Below the pieces are notes generated by a model. That model was not told the DNA's origin and ran no database searches. It worked only from the letters and a program-made list of their open reading frames with translations. Source: Arenibacter hampyeongensis (GTDB lineage Bacteria > Bacteroidota > Bacteroidia > Flavobacteriales > Flavobacteriaceae). Taken from it: a stretch of 64,000 nt of DNA. The DNA lies in assembly GCF_002909255.1 (NCBI RefSeq), contig NZ_PIOB01000004.1, positions 186,001 through 250,000 on the forward strand, in the 5' to 3' direction. This document shows, in pieces, positions 1-9,161 of the stretch. The translations under genes were made by a program, and so were the position numbers. Position 1 is the first letter of the stretch. Every line of letters begins with the position of its first letter.

Positions 1-112
1 AAAATATTGGAAATTAAAACCCCTAGATTATTAAATGACAAAATTTTGCTTAGTTATTTTGATTTTATATCTTAGAAGAATATAAACCTAATCATTAAGA
101 ATATTAGCAATT

Positions 113-457
113 ATGAGCAAAAGAGACGAATTAATCGAAAAATATGCGGCCGACATCAAGGATAAATTTGGTGAAGCGCCTAATATGGATTTATTGACCA
201 AAGTCACCATTGGATTGGGGCCATCTATTTATAACATGGATGCGTCAAAAGTTTCCGGCACGGATGACAAGGAATTACAAACGGTTAAAAATAATTTCTT
301 AATTAAAAAACTTGGCTTGAAGGATAGCCCACAATTAATGGATGCTATAAAAAGCGTGACCGATAAATATGGTAGTTCTGTGAAGAGTAAACACAGAGCA
401 GTGGTTTATTATATGTTGGCAAAACACTTTAAAAAGGAATCCGTTTATAAGAAATAG
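113..457 (+). CDS. DUF2853 family protein
   Basis: A 114-residue, Lys-rich soluble protein with no signal peptide or membrane segment. The overall pattern (an N-terminal helix rich in charged residues, a central IKKLGLKDSPQLMDAI segment and a C-terminal stretch RAVVYYMLAKHF) is the one I associate with the DUF2853 family, whose members are small cytosolic proteins without an assigned biochemical role. Its length fits the family. It stands alone, followed 23 bases later by a strong terminator, so it is probably a single-gene transcript. Function unknown; the family assignment rests on recognition of the sequence pattern only. Confidence 0.8.
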   Translation: MSKRDELIEKYAADIKDKFGEAPNMDLLTKVTIGLGPSIYNMDASKVSGTDDKELQTVKNNFLIKKLGLKDSPQLMDAIKSVTDKYGSSVKSKHRAVVYYMLAKHFKKESVYKK

Positions 458-480
458 AATCTGTGAATAATTATATATAA

Positions 481-514
481 AGCCGCTCTTTTAAAAAGAG
501 CGGCTTTTTTTTTT
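481..514 (+). terminator. Rho-independent terminator after the DUF2853 gene
   Basis: A perfect inverted repeat (AGCCGCTCTTTT at 481-492 with its complement up to 505) is followed by a ten-base T run ending at 514. It ends the DUF2853 transcript and insulates the cvfB-like gene that starts at 545. Confidence 0.9.
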
Positions 515-532
515 AGAGATTCTTTTTAAACG

Positions 533-540
533 TATTTTTG
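533..540 (+). promoter_or_regulatory. Candidate -7 promoter box of the cvfB-like gene
   Basis: TATTTTTG matches the Bacteroidota -7 consensus TAnnTTTG and ends only four bases before the ATG at 545. No clear TTG -33 element is visible because that position falls in the T run of the preceding terminator. If real, the transcript would be leaderless or nearly so. Confidence 0.35.
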
Positions 541-544
541 CGCT

Positions 545-1375
545 ATGATAGCACTTGGGAAATATAATAATTTGGAAATATTGAGGGATACTACAGTGGG
601 TCTCTTTTTGGGTGATGATGAAGATAATGATGTATTGCTGCCTAATAAATATGTGCCGGAAGAATTTGAGATAGGTGACCGCATAGAGGTTTTTTGCTAT
701 TTGGATCATGAGGAGAGAATTGTGGCCACCACACTAATACCATTTGTCACCGTTGATCAGTTTCAATTGCTTCAGGTAGCAGAAGTGAATGAATACGGTG
801 CTTTTATGGATTGGGGATTGGAAAAGCATTTGTTGGTTCCTTTTAGGGAACAGCGCAATAAAATGCAAGAAGGTCAATGGTATGTTGTATACTGTTATTT
901 AGATGAAAAAACGGATAGGTTAGTGGCTTCCAATAAGTTGGATAGGTTTTTGTCCAATGATGACTTAACAGTGAATGCACTGGATCAGGTTGACCTAGTG
1001 GTTACCAGACTTACCGATTTGGGATGGGAGGTAATTATAAACCATAAACATAAAGGTTTGGTCTACGCCAACGAAGTTTTTAAAAAAGTATCCATTGGCG
1101 ATAAATTATTGGGGTATATCAAGAATATTAGACCGGACAATAAGATAGATGTTAGCTTGCAGCCCATAGGGTATAAAAGTTTGGAGCCCGCGGCAAATCT
1201 AATTTATGAAAAACTTGTTTCCAACGGGGGGGTCTTAAATTTACACGACAAATCTGACCCTGAGGATATTAAGAGAATGTTGCAGATGAGCAAGAAAACT
1301 TTTAAAAAGGGTGTTGGAGCATTGTACAAAGAGCGTAAAATAGAAATTAAGTCGGATAGCATTCGCTTAATATAA
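545..1375 (+). CDS. CvfB/YitL-like S1 RNA-binding protein
   Basis: 276 residues, cytosolic. The sequence shows tandem S1-like OB folds (about residues 1-65, 70-130 and 140-210; note VNEYGAFMDWGLEKHLLVP) followed by a C-terminal winged-helix-like segment (about 215-276). This architecture is that of CvfB (YitL), an RNA-binding regulatory protein known from Gram-positive bacteria and common in Bacteroidota; its targets in this phylum are not known. Length agrees with the family. ATG at 545 is the first start after the upstream terminator. The gene appears monocistronic. RNA binding is a family-based assignment. Confidence 0.85.
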   Translation: MIALGKYNNLEILRDTTVGLFLGDDEDNDVLLPNKYVPEEFEIGDRIEVFCYLDHEERIVATTLIPFVTVDQFQLLQVAEVNEYGAFMDWGLEKHLLVPFREQRNKMQEGQWYVVYCYLDEKTDRLVASNKLDRFLSNDDLTVNALDQVDLVVTRLTDLGWEVIINHKHKGLVYANEVFKKVSIGDKLLGYIKNIRPDNKIDVSLQPIGYKSLEPAANLIYEKLVSNGGVLNLHDKSDPEDIKRMLQMSKKTFKKGVGALYKERKIEIKSDSIRLI

Positions 1376-1558
1376 AAATGGCTTTGTTTAAATGAAGGAC
1401 TTTAAAGAAATGAATTTCAATAATTTAAAGATTTTTGGCTTTATTTATTTGTCGTTTTGCAACAAAAACTATTACTTTTACAACAAGCAAGTTTAAAAAC
1501 TTAATTAGTCGATTTATTTTTACTAATTTTAGTACTCATCCCCTAAACAAATAAGACT

Positions 1559-2170
1559 ATGCCATTCATAGAGGAAAGTGATTTATTGGAATTGCATAAA
1601 GATATAGACAAGGCCCAAATCATTAATGAGCGTCTATTGGATCAAATAAAATACAAGAACAAGGAATTAAAGCGAAGCAAGATACAGCGCAACCTATTTG
1701 GTAGCGTTACCGTACTTTTTTTAATTGGCACTTTGGCCGTTTTCTCCTATAATGCTGGATTTATAAGATCATCCAATTTTGAAAATAGAAATAACCTCAG
1801 AAATAATCTCCTGGTATCTATAGATAGCTTGGATGTCATAAAAGCGAGAATTGATAATCTTAAGGAGCAGAATGAAGAACTTAGCCTGGTAAAGGAGTTT
1901 TATTTGGCCAAGAAATTCTTGGATAAAGAAAAGATCTATTCAGTACAGGTTAAATCGTTTGTAGACAATAATATAACCCTTGCATCGGAGTCGCTTAGCA
2001 ATACAATCTTCGCAAAAACCAATCCCTTTTATTCTTATTCCTTGGGTAATTTTGAAACTTTGGAAGAAGCCAGATCCTTTAGGTTTCAATTGGTAAAAAT
2101 GGGCTTTGAAGATGCTTTCGTTGCCTCTTACAAAGAAGGTAAACGTGTAGAAATAGAAGATCCGTATTAA
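1559..2170 (+). CDS. Single-pass membrane protein with SPOR-like C-terminus
   Basis: 203 residues. A charged N-terminal helix (about 1-48) precedes one membrane segment (about 49-70, VTVLFLIGTLAVFSYNAGF) and a probable coiled coil (about 75-120). The C-terminal 75 residues, beginning IYSVQVKSF and including SLGNFETLEEARSFRFQLVK, resemble a SPOR-type fold, which in other proteins binds denuded peptidoglycan glycan strands. The stop codon is one base from the TTG start of menA, so the two genes are almost certainly co-transcribed and perhaps translationally coupled. A role in envelope or septum biology is inference; I do not recognise a named ortholog. Confidence 0.7.
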   Translation: MPFIEESDLLELHKDIDKAQIINERLLDQIKYKNKELKRSKIQRNLFGSVTVLFLIGTLAVFSYNAGFIRSSNFENRNNLRNNLLVSIDSLDVIKARIDNLKEQNEELSLVKEFYLAKKFLDKEKIYSVQVKSFVDNNITLASESLSNTIFAKTNPFYSYSLGNFETLEEARSFRFQLVKMGFEDAFVASYKEGKRVEIEDPY

Positions 2171-2171
2171 T

Positions 2172-3080
2172 TTGCCTAAAATAAAAGCATGGATTAGTGC
2201 GGCCAGATTGAGGACACTTCCTCTTTCGCTATCCGGAATAGTGGTTGGTACGGCCCTCGGAAGTTTTTATGGGCAATTTCATTGGAATATTTTTGCATTC
2301 GCACTTTTAACTACAGTGGCATTTCAGGTTACTTCAAATTTCGCCAATGACTATGGCGATGGTGTTAAAGGAACCGACAATGAAAATAGGGTAGGACCGA
2401 AGCGAGCTCTTCAAAGTGGACAATTGTCTAGAACCGAACTTAAAAGTGGCATACTTTTTTCGATTGCTATTTGTGCTATTTTGGTTATTTCCCTGTTGTT
2501 CCTCTCATTTGGGACTAAAAACCTTTTGTACAGTTTAATTTTTGGCACCTTGGGAATTCTAAGTATATGGGCAGCCATAAAATATACTATTGGATCTTCG
2601 GCCTACGGATATAAGGGCTTTGGGGATTTGTTTGTGTTCCTATTTTTTGGATTGCTCGCGGTAATGGGGTCCATGTTTCTCTATACCAAGGCATTATATC
2701 CAATGACCATTTTTCCGGCAATGGCCATTGGGCTGTTAAGTACCGGGGTACTGAATCTTAATAATTTAAGGGATTACGAATCGGATAGGCTTTCCAATAA
2801 AAATACCTTGATCGTTAAGATGGGAATACAAAACGGAAAAAGATATCATGTGCTGCTAATATTATTCAGTTTTGTTAGCATGTTGGCCTTTACCATTGTA
2901 AATTTTCATAATTGGAAAAATACAATTCATTTGTTGGCATTTGTACCTATATTTATACATCTGAATAAAATGTGGAATCTGAAGAATACGGTTCTACTTG
3001 ACCCTGAATTAAAGAAGTTGGCATTAAGTACTTTCTTACTGGCAATTCTCTTTTATTTTAGTTTTAATAATTTTTCGTAA
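2172..3080 (+). CDS. menA: 1,4-dihydroxy-2-naphthoate polyprenyltransferase
   Basis: 302-residue UbiA-superfamily integral membrane enzyme that prenylates 1,4-dihydroxy-2-naphthoate in menaquinone synthesis. Two Asp-rich prenyl-diphosphate sites are visible: NDYGDGVKGTDNENRVGPKR (about residues 60-79) and NNLRDYESDRLSNKNTL (about 197-213), with around eight hydrophobic segments between and around them. The start is TTG, one base after the preceding stop; no in-frame ATG lies near the N-terminus, and the TTG gives the expected KAWISAARLRTLPLSLSGI opening. Other men genes are not in the window. Menaquinone is the usual respiratory quinone of this group, so the role fits. Confidence 0.93.
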   Translation: MPKIKAWISAARLRTLPLSLSGIVVGTALGSFYGQFHWNIFAFALLTTVAFQVTSNFANDYGDGVKGTDNENRVGPKRALQSGQLSRTELKSGILFSIAICAILVISLLFLSFGTKNLLYSLIFGTLGILSIWAAIKYTIGSSAYGYKGFGDLFVFLFFGLLAVMGSMFLYTKALYPMTIFPAMAIGLLSTGVLNLNNLRDYESDRLSNKNTLIVKMGIQNGKRYHVLLILFSFVSMLAFTIVNFHNWKNTIHLLAFVPIFIHLNKMWNLKNTVLLDPELKKLALSTFLLAILFYFSFNNFS

Positions 3081-3113
3081 TTTTGAGTTAATAACCAATC
3101 AAATAAATACACT

Positions 3114-3869
3114 TTGGAACAACCAATTAGAATTCTTATTGTAGAGGACAACGTGATTATTGCAGATGATATGCAATCGATGTTGGAAGAGATTGGATAC
3201 GAAATCGTAGACAATGTTATTGTTTACGAACAGGCAGTGGAGGTTTTAAAAAATAAGGAAGTTGATCTAGTGTTGATCGACATAATTTTGGCCTCGGATA
3301 AAACTGGTATCGACCTGGGTAAGCACATCCGGGAAAATTATAACATCCCATTTATTTTTGTAACATCCAATTCGGATCGCGCCACCGTTGAAAATGCCAA
3401 GACCGTAAAGCCCAATGGCTATTTGGTTAAGCCATTTGAGCAACAGGATTTATATACTTCCATTGAAATTGCACTGTCCAACTTTATTTCCGTAAAAAAT
3501 AATGGGGCAGGAGAGAGTCAGGAAGAGGAAGATGATAGGTTAATGTCCAACAAAGTATTGAAGGATTCAATTTTCGTTAAAAAGCAACATTTGTATTATC
3601 GAATTCAGTTTGGGGATATACAGTTCATAAAGGCGGACAACGTATATTTGGAAGTAAATACAGTGGATAAAAAGTTTTTGGTACGTTCTCCTCTAAAGGA
3701 TTATTTGGAGAAATTACCGCAACAAAAATTTTATAGGGCACATAAATCCTATATTGTTAACGTGGATCATATCGATGCCATTAACTCCAAGGATATTCTG
3801 ATCAACAATACGCTGATTCCTATTTCAAAAGAATTTAAGGAATTCATTATATCGGCTATGAATTCTTAA
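3114..3869 (+). CDS. LytTR-family response regulator
   Basis: 251 residues: an N-terminal receiver domain (about 1-125) and a C-terminal LytTR DNA-binding domain (about 150-251). Canonical receiver residues are present: acidic pair E11/D12, phospho-acceptor D56 in VDLVLIDIILA, the Thr of FVTSN and the Lys of YLVKPFE. The LytTR part shows FIKADNVYLEV and FYRAHKSYIVNVDHI, typical of the family. A Gln/Glu-rich linker separates the domains. The start is TTG at 3114. No histidine kinase gene is in the window, so its partner must be encoded elsewhere. It lies 33 bases after menA, probably in the same transcript, and ends at a terminator. Confidence 0.9.
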   Translation: MEQPIRILIVEDNVIIADDMQSMLEEIGYEIVDNVIVYEQAVEVLKNKEVDLVLIDIILASDKTGIDLGKHIRENYNIPFIFVTSNSDRATVENAKTVKPNGYLVKPFEQQDLYTSIEIALSNFISVKNNGAGESQEEEDDRLMSNKVLKDSIFVKKQHLYYRIQFGDIQFIKADNVYLEVNTVDKKFLVRSPLKDYLEKLPQQKFYRAHKSYIVNVDHIDAINSKDILINNTLIPISKEFKEFIISAMNS

Positions 3870-3895
3870 TGAATAACATAACGTAAGGGATATTA

Positions 3896-3918
3896 AGGTG
3901 CTTTAGGGCACCTTTTTA
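3896..3918 (+). terminator. Rho-independent terminator after the LytTR regulator
   Basis: A 7-bp stem AAGGTGC/GCACCTT (3896-3902 and 3909-3915) with a 6-base loop runs into five T residues (3914-3918). Confidence 0.8.
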
Positions 3919-4106
3919 GGTTTATATGAATAATGGTTACTTTTTGCCAAGTCTTCGGAGAATTGAGCTTTAACAGCCTATAAAAATTTGAGACTCATTT
4001 AACCTTTTCAACAATACACCATCATTGGCAAAAGCTTGTTTTGGCTTCCTGAAAGAATTACCGATATTATTAAGAGTAGTTGTTTAACCTTATAAAGACG
4101 ATTCGT

Positions 4107-4748
4107 TTAAATTAAATTTCCGGAATGTTCCAATTCCCTTAATTTATTCAGGGCCTCCGATTTTGAGTTGACATTCAATTTTAAATAAATATTCTGAATA
4201 TGAAAGTTTATGGTACTTGGGGTAACATATAAATTATTGGCAATTATTTTATAAGTTGCGCCCTGGCTCAAATAATCGATTATCTCATTTTCCCTTTCTG
4301 AAAACGAAGCATACGATTTTCTTTGGAACATTGAAATAATTTTTTTGGCAATATCATTGCTTATAGTAGCTCCTTCGTATTTTATGGCATTCAAGGCCCG
4401 GTGTAAACTATTTATGTCTACAGGTTTTGTAAGGTAGCCATTCGCCATATTTTTGAATGCCTTTTTTACAATTTCAAAATCATTTTCGGCACTTACCATG
4501 ATAATTTTAACCTTGGGGTCTTTTTTTCTAAAGTGGCCAATTCCTTCAATACCACAACCTTCGGGCATTGAAACTTCGGAAACAATAATATCGGGCAGAA
4601 CACTGTCATACTCCAATAGCGCATCCTTTACAGAAACGTATACTCCTTCAAGTGAATAATCTTTATAAGTTTCAAAATAATATTGATAAGCCTTGTGAAA
4701 AGACAAGTCGTTGTCTATTACAATAATTTTCAGCATATTGGAATTCAT
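4107..4748 (-). CDS. LuxR-type response regulator with altered receiver site
   Basis: 213 residues: a receiver-like domain (about 6-125) and a LuxR-type helix-turn-helix (about 148-205; FSERENEIIDYLSQGATYK, ANNLYVTPSTINFHI). The usual phospho-acceptor Asp is replaced by Glu (E58, in PDIIVSEVSMP; codon GAA read on the minus strand), and the second residue of the N-terminal acidic pair is Asn (N13 in VIDND). The conserved Ser (IMVSAEND) and Lys (YLTKPVD) remain. This suggests a regulator that does not use normal Asp phosphorylation, or that is constitutively in an active-like state; that is inference. No kinase gene is nearby. It has AT-rich flanks of 200 bases or more on both sides and is probably monocistronic. 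Confidence 0.88.
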   Translation of the reverse strand: MNSNMLKIIVIDNDLSFHKAYQYYFETYKDYSLEGVYVSVKDALLEYDSVLPDIIVSEVSMPEGCGIEGIGHFRKKDPKVKIIMVSAENDFEIVKKAFKNMANGYLTKPVDINSLHRALNAIKYEGATISNDIAKKIISMFQRKSYASFSERENEIIDYLSQGATYKIIANNLYVTPSTINFHIQNIYLKLNVNSKSEALNKLRELEHSGNLI

Positions 4749-4986
4749 ATTTTGTGGGGTTTGGGGGATTTCTTACTGGTATTTTAATTTTGAACGGACT
4801 TGGTTATGGCCCAAATGGAACATTACTAATTCTATATTGAACAATGTGCTTTTTTTAAGACAATGGGTATTTCAATCCAATTACAAAGTCATAATTCACT
4901 TAGGTCAGTATATATAAACTGCCATTACAACCATCAAGTGCATTGGCCCAAATAAATCATAGTTGAATTATAAGAACAGGAATACT

Positions 4987-5175
4987 TTAATTCCTTGTCC
5001 AACACTGTCCATAATATTCTCCTAAGCCTATGCAACTTGTTAAAAAGGACCAGTTGTTATTTTTATTGAATTGTAGGGTTCCCGTATAAGATAAGGGGAG
5101 GACATTTTTTCCTTCTCCTTTTTGATCACAGGTAAATTGATCCTGCTTTTTTGTTAGGTCAATGTAGGATTTCAT
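4987..5175 (-). CDS. Possible small hypothetical protein
   Basis: A 62-codon ORF in an otherwise gene-free 920-base gap. The predicted product is polar with two Cys-containing segments (FTCDQKGEG, SFLTSCIGLGEYYGQCW) and no signal peptide. Codon choice looks protein-like, but there is no ribosome binding site, no recognised family and no obvious promoter. It could be a remnant of a longer gene or chance. The 238 bases between it and the LuxR-type gene show no other feature. Confidence 0.25.
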   Translation of the reverse strand: MKSYIDLTKKQDQFTCDQKGEGKNVLPLSYTGTLQFNKNNNWSFLTSCIGLGEYYGQCWTRN

Positions 5176-5671
5176 GATTTGGGACTTGGGATTATTTGAT
5201 TAGTAGCTACTCTTTCTGTTTAATTATTTTAATGATCAATTACTTAGCGATGGGACACAAATTAAGAGCGTAGGTTCATCTTAAGATTATGTGCCGATTG
5301 CATTTTTTACTTTCAAAGCTTAAAATTTTGTTAATAAAAGTTAAATATAGAAATTATATTTAAAAAACCTAAATAAAAATGACGAATTTTCCTACAAAAT
5401 AATTTTGATTGGGTTATTATGAATTATTATTAAAAAAATATCATTTTTACTGAAGTATTCTGATTAAATATATAAGGGGTTGATTCTTAGTAAACTACAA
5501 TTAATTATGCATTTTGAAATTTTATGGCCTAAAATTTTTCCCCTTAGCCAAGAAAAAGTGAGTGTAGGAAAAGTGGAATTGTAGGGGTTTGCTTATTATT
5601 TCTTTGATTATGACGACAGGATGGATTTCATTTTTATTGTCCATTTCAATGCGCATTAAATAGGGTAAATA
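5176..5671. other. AT-rich gene-free stretch
   Basis: About 500 bases of very AT-rich sequence between the small ORF and the end of the PorP/SprF gene. I see no open frame, strong hairpin or recognisable repeat. It may carry promoters for minus-strand transcription towards 5175 and 4748. Confidence 0.5.
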
Positions 5672-7624
5672 TTATTCGAAGCGGTCATTGAGTTCATCCT
5701 CGTCTTCGTATAAATTCTCGGCGGTAGCGGGGTTGTTATAAACCTTCATAATCCATTTATCGTTTTGATATTTCCCGTCCAAATCCGAGGTGTAGGCCAT
5801 TTCGGCGTCATTCTTCTTATTATAATCAGCTAAATATACATAGTACAGTCCATTCTCCTTATTAAAAAATTGCTTTGCGCCTACGCCCTGATTGTTCAAA
5901 TCCTTTATAAAGGAATCTACGTTTTCCTTGTTCTTATATACATTGGCTATCAAATAATATCCAGATTTCACTCCAGTTATACCTGCATGCTGTTCCATCC
6001 TTATTGGTAATTTTGCAAATTCTTTACGTTCGGCATTATTTATACGGTAGATCTTTTTTTCTTGAATATCCGCCACAGCTGTTTCGTATTGTGCATTGTT
6101 TGATTTTTGAATATCGGATTTCATATTTTGTTTTATTTCATCCTTTATGATATGTACCAGCATATTGAACCTCTTTTCAATCTCAATTTTGTTCGCGGTT
6201 TCCAAGGAGTCCTGCCTTAGGATCAATCCATCCAATATCAAACGATTTTCAGAGGCAAGGGTATTTTGGCATCCATCACTTTTTTCGGTCACACTTGTAT
6301 AGGCGGAAGTACCTGTAGTACCATTTGTACCTGTGTTGACCGTTAGATTTATAATATGGTCATTGGCGCTTTTATTTTTTACGAGTTCTTTTAAAAGTAA
6401 ATGATTTTCATACGCCAGTGAATTTTGACAATCACAATCGTTGTTTTCATCTGATAGCCTAAGCATTTGGGCACCAGAACCTTTTTCTTGGGGTAAATCC
6501 GCTGATGCCAGTTGCTTCTGAGATGGTAATTTTCTTTGAGGTGTTTCGCTCTTTTTTATTTTGGCATTTAACTTGGCTATTTGTCCCTCATATCTCCTTG
6601 TCTGAACTTCAATTTTGTCATACTTGGGTTTTGACGGCTTTCTGGAACGGGATTTTGCTATGTAATTTCTTGGATGGGAAGTATTGTTTTTAAAGGTATA
6701 GGCCAGGGTTATTTCATGATTCCAGCCAAGGCTGGCCCCGTACTCCAAAAACTTCTTTTCAAATACATACCCAATGGATATCTTTTTGCTAAGATTAAAT
6801 CCAAGACCAAGGGATAGTCCATATCTGTTGTCCAAGGTGGTCTGTAGCCAACCATACTCGGGCAGATCCACCAATACGGAACCCATGAAGGAAAAATTGG
6901 CTTCCTCCTTGCTGTGCAATTGTATGAGAGGCATAATTCTGGCCTCGGAAAATAAACCCCTGCGGGCATTCACTATATACGTATATTGTAGTGAAGCTTT
7001 TAAGGTCTTTTCACTAAATTCTGTTACTATGCTATTTGTGGTCTGATTATAGCTGAGTAGATTTTCCGCATACAATCCAAAATCAATTTGCCCAATTGAT
7101 AGGGCTATCCCTGGTTGAACGGCCAACTTGGTTTCTTTTCTGGCATCCATTATCGTGGGGTCATTCTCCAAGGCAATAACCCGATTCTTATCTATCCCCT
7201 GATTTATATAGGTGATATTTACACCAAAAGTCAATGCACTCTTTTTGCTTAGTTGGGTTGAGTTGGCATAGTTGGCATTAAGACCAAATTCTTGCATAAC
7301 ACCTTCCAAATGGGTATAGACCCCAATACCAACTGCTGCATTATCATTGATTTTGTTGCTAAATCCTAGAAAATAGTTCTGATTGTTATCAGCAAAGGTG
7401 GCATACTGGTTCCTGTGGAGGATATTTAGGTAAGATTTATTCTCCCTTACCAATGAGAAGGCAGGATGAATTAGAAATCGATTGAATACCAGTTGATTGT
7501 GATAGGAGGTGTTTGAACTAAAGTCCGAATTAATTTCTTGACAATAAATAGTGGTTTCGCAGAGCAGAATGCAAACAAATATAAGGAAGTTAACCTTGTT
7601 AAATATGGCAACTCTGCAGTTCAT
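5672..7624 (-). CDS. PorP/SprF-type outer membrane protein with SPOR-like tail
   Basis: 650 residues. An N-terminal hydrophobic signal segment (about 10-28) is followed by a PorP/SprF beta-barrel (about 35-320): note NRFLIHPAFSLVRENKSYLN, NQNYFLGFSNKINDNAAVG and GLNANYANSTQLSKKSALTF. PorP/SprF proteins sit in the outer membrane and help type IX secretion substrates such as SprB-like adhesins attach at the surface. The protein is about twice the usual length. Past the barrel it has a Lys/Arg-rich linker, two copies of a CQNxLAxENxLxL motif (about residues 396-412 and 450-466), and a SPOR-like segment (about 550-630, SGYYLIANVYKNKENVDSF). A PD40 gene lies upstream on the same strand; no giant adhesin gene is in the window. 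Confidence 0.85.
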   Translation of the reverse strand: MNCRVAIFNKVNFLIFVCILLCETTIYCQEINSDFSSNTSYHNQLVFNRFLIHPAFSLVRENKSYLNILHRNQYATFADNNQNYFLGFSNKINDNAAVGIGVYTHLEGVMQEFGLNANYANSTQLSKKSALTFGVNITYINQGIDKNRVIALENDPTIMDARKETKLAVQPGIALSIGQIDFGLYAENLLSYNQTTNSIVTEFSEKTLKASLQYTYIVNARRGLFSEARIMPLIQLHSKEEANFSFMGSVLVDLPEYGWLQTTLDNRYGLSLGLGFNLSKKISIGYVFEKKFLEYGASLGWNHEITLAYTFKNNTSHPRNYIAKSRSRKPSKPKYDKIEVQTRRYEGQIAKLNAKIKKSETPQRKLPSQKQLASADLPQEKGSGAQMLRLSDENNDCDCQNSLAYENHLLLKELVKNKSANDHIINLTVNTGTNGTTGTSAYTSVTEKSDGCQNTLASENRLILDGLILRQDSLETANKIEIEKRFNMLVHIIKDEIKQNMKSDIQKSNNAQYETAVADIQEKKIYRINNAERKEFAKLPIRMEQHAGITGVKSGYYLIANVYKNKENVDSFIKDLNNQGVGAKQFFNKENGLYYVYLADYNKKNDAEMAYTSDLDGKYQNDKWIMKVYNNPATAENLYEDEDELNDRFE

Positions 7625-7886
7625 CCAAGGGGGGAGATTTATGTTATTCCGATCATAATGTGTTCCTTATAATCATATATGGGGTGTCTCTCGGTTAACT
7701 TGGATCATTCATCTTAAGTTGACCACGAACCTGGTCGGGGCTTCAGAAAAGTGTACTAGAATTAGTCCAAAATTTACTGAGGACCAAAGTAGTATTTTGT
7801 AAGTAAAATCTTACTAGTAATTTATCATAGTTTTGTTAGGCCGAAGCTAGTTCATTAGATTTAAATGTATATAATTGAAATTGGAT

Positions 7887-9161
7887 TTACTCCTCAAAAA
7901 CAGTATTTGAATAATTAATTTGTGAATTGTCATTGATCGATTCTAAAATATTGAATTGTTTTTTTTCCAATAACCTTTCCCTTTTTTCCTTTGAATATGT
8001 GAATGCCACTCGTTGAGGAATACTTTTGCTTTCACCTCTGTTGGACATAACGTAGCCCATTCCGTTTTTTCCTGTTAGTAAAATTGAAAAGTCATCTTCA
8101 ATACTATTGATGTCCGACCCCAGGTTGACAGAGGTGCCTACTTTTTTATGGTCAACTTGCACCATGTATACGTCAAGTCCACCAAGACCTTGTCTTCCTT
8201 CGGATGCAAAAACTAGGGAAGACCCCCCTATTATCTTAGGATATAGGTCATTGTCGTCCGTGTTAACTTTTTGACCTAGATTTTTAGCCGAACCAAAAGA
8301 GCCGTCCCTTTGAATGTCCGCCACATAAATGTCATATTTGCCAAAGGTACCGGGCATGTTGGAGGCAAAGAACAATCTTTTTCCGTCTGGTGAAACAGTA
8401 GGGTGAATGGCCGAGTAATGTTTGGGTGCCAACACAACTTCCTTTACGTTTTCCCATTTTCCATTTACCTTATTGGCCTTGTATATTCTGTGTACCACTT
8501 CCTTTTTTGAAAGTACCCCATATAATGGTTTTGTATAGACGGCCTTGCTAAAATATGCGGTACTACCATCTTCAGTCATTGCGATTGGGGCATTGTATGC
8601 AAATTTAAAATTCTGCTTGTCCTCAATATTGGATGCCAACTCATTTTCCAGACCTAAATCTTCCAATGTCAATTCCTGCGAAACCACTGATTCTTGGCTC
8701 TGTTGAAAATTGAAATCTCGATATTTACCTTCCTTTTCAGGAAGAATGGTACTTTCCACGGGCCTGTTGTTTATTTGATAGTCCACTTTAATCTGGGCAA
8801 GCCAGTCTTTATCCTGAGAGGTACTTTCGTGGACGGTAGATCTTATTTTTTTAAGAGCGAAAAGGTATCTTTCATAATAACCTGCCTTTACCGTAGTACT
8901 GGGGTTTGTATCAATCAATTTTTTATACCAAAATATGGCTTCTTGGTAATTCTCTACCAAAAAGTTGGCATTGCCTAAGTCTTCACATATTTCATTTTCC
9001 TTATATCCCAATTTTAGAAGTTGTTGGTACTTGTCGGCTCTTTTGCTGTTTTCGTAACTATTGGGGTCATTATAAATTTTAGCATCCTGTGCTGGCAACG
9101 AGTAGAAAAATAACATAATAATGCAGCCAATGATTCCTCTGAAATTAATGGATTGGTTCAT
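7887..9161 (-). CDS. Exported TPR/PD40 beta-propeller protein
   Basis: 424 residues with a probable signal peptide (about 1-25, cleavage near SLPAQ). A short TPR-like region follows (about 35-105, LGNANFLVENYQEAIFWYKK), then WD40-like PD40 repeats (about 190-400): HPTVSPDGKRLFFASNMPG, KYDIYVADIQRDGSFG and LVFASEGRQGLGGLDVYM are clear. Related Bacteroidota proteins (PorE-like) usually continue into an OmpA-like peptidoglycan-binding domain; this one stops without it. It is upstream of and co-oriented with the PorP/SprF gene (262 bases apart), as often seen for surface-adhesin accessory pairs. A periplasmic partner of the PorP/SprF protein is inference. Confidence 0.82.
   Translation of the reverse strand: MNQSINFRGIIGCIIMLFFYSLPAQDAKIYNDPNSYENSKRADKYQQLLKLGYKENEICEDLGNANFLVENYQEAIFWYKKLIDTNPSTTVKAGYYERYLFALKKIRSTVHESTSQDKDWLAQIKVDYQINNRPVESTILPEKEGKYRDFNFQQSQESVVSQELTLEDLGLENELASNIEDKQNFKFAYNAPIAMTEDGSTAYFSKAVYTKPLYGVLSKKEVVHRIYKANKVNGKWENVKEVVLAPKHYSAIHPTVSPDGKRLFFASNMPGTFGKYDIYVADIQRDGSFGSAKNLGQKVNTDDNDLYPKIIGGSSLVFASEGRQGLGGLDVYMVQVDHKKVGTSVNLGSDINSIEDDFSILLTGKNGMGYVMSNRGESKSIPQRVAFTYSKEKRERLLEKKQFNILESINDNSQINYSNTVFEE

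Noticed and set aside
491-709. 72-codon minus-strand ORF
   Set aside because: Overlaps the terminator and the start of the cvfB-like gene; low-complexity Ile/Lys composition.
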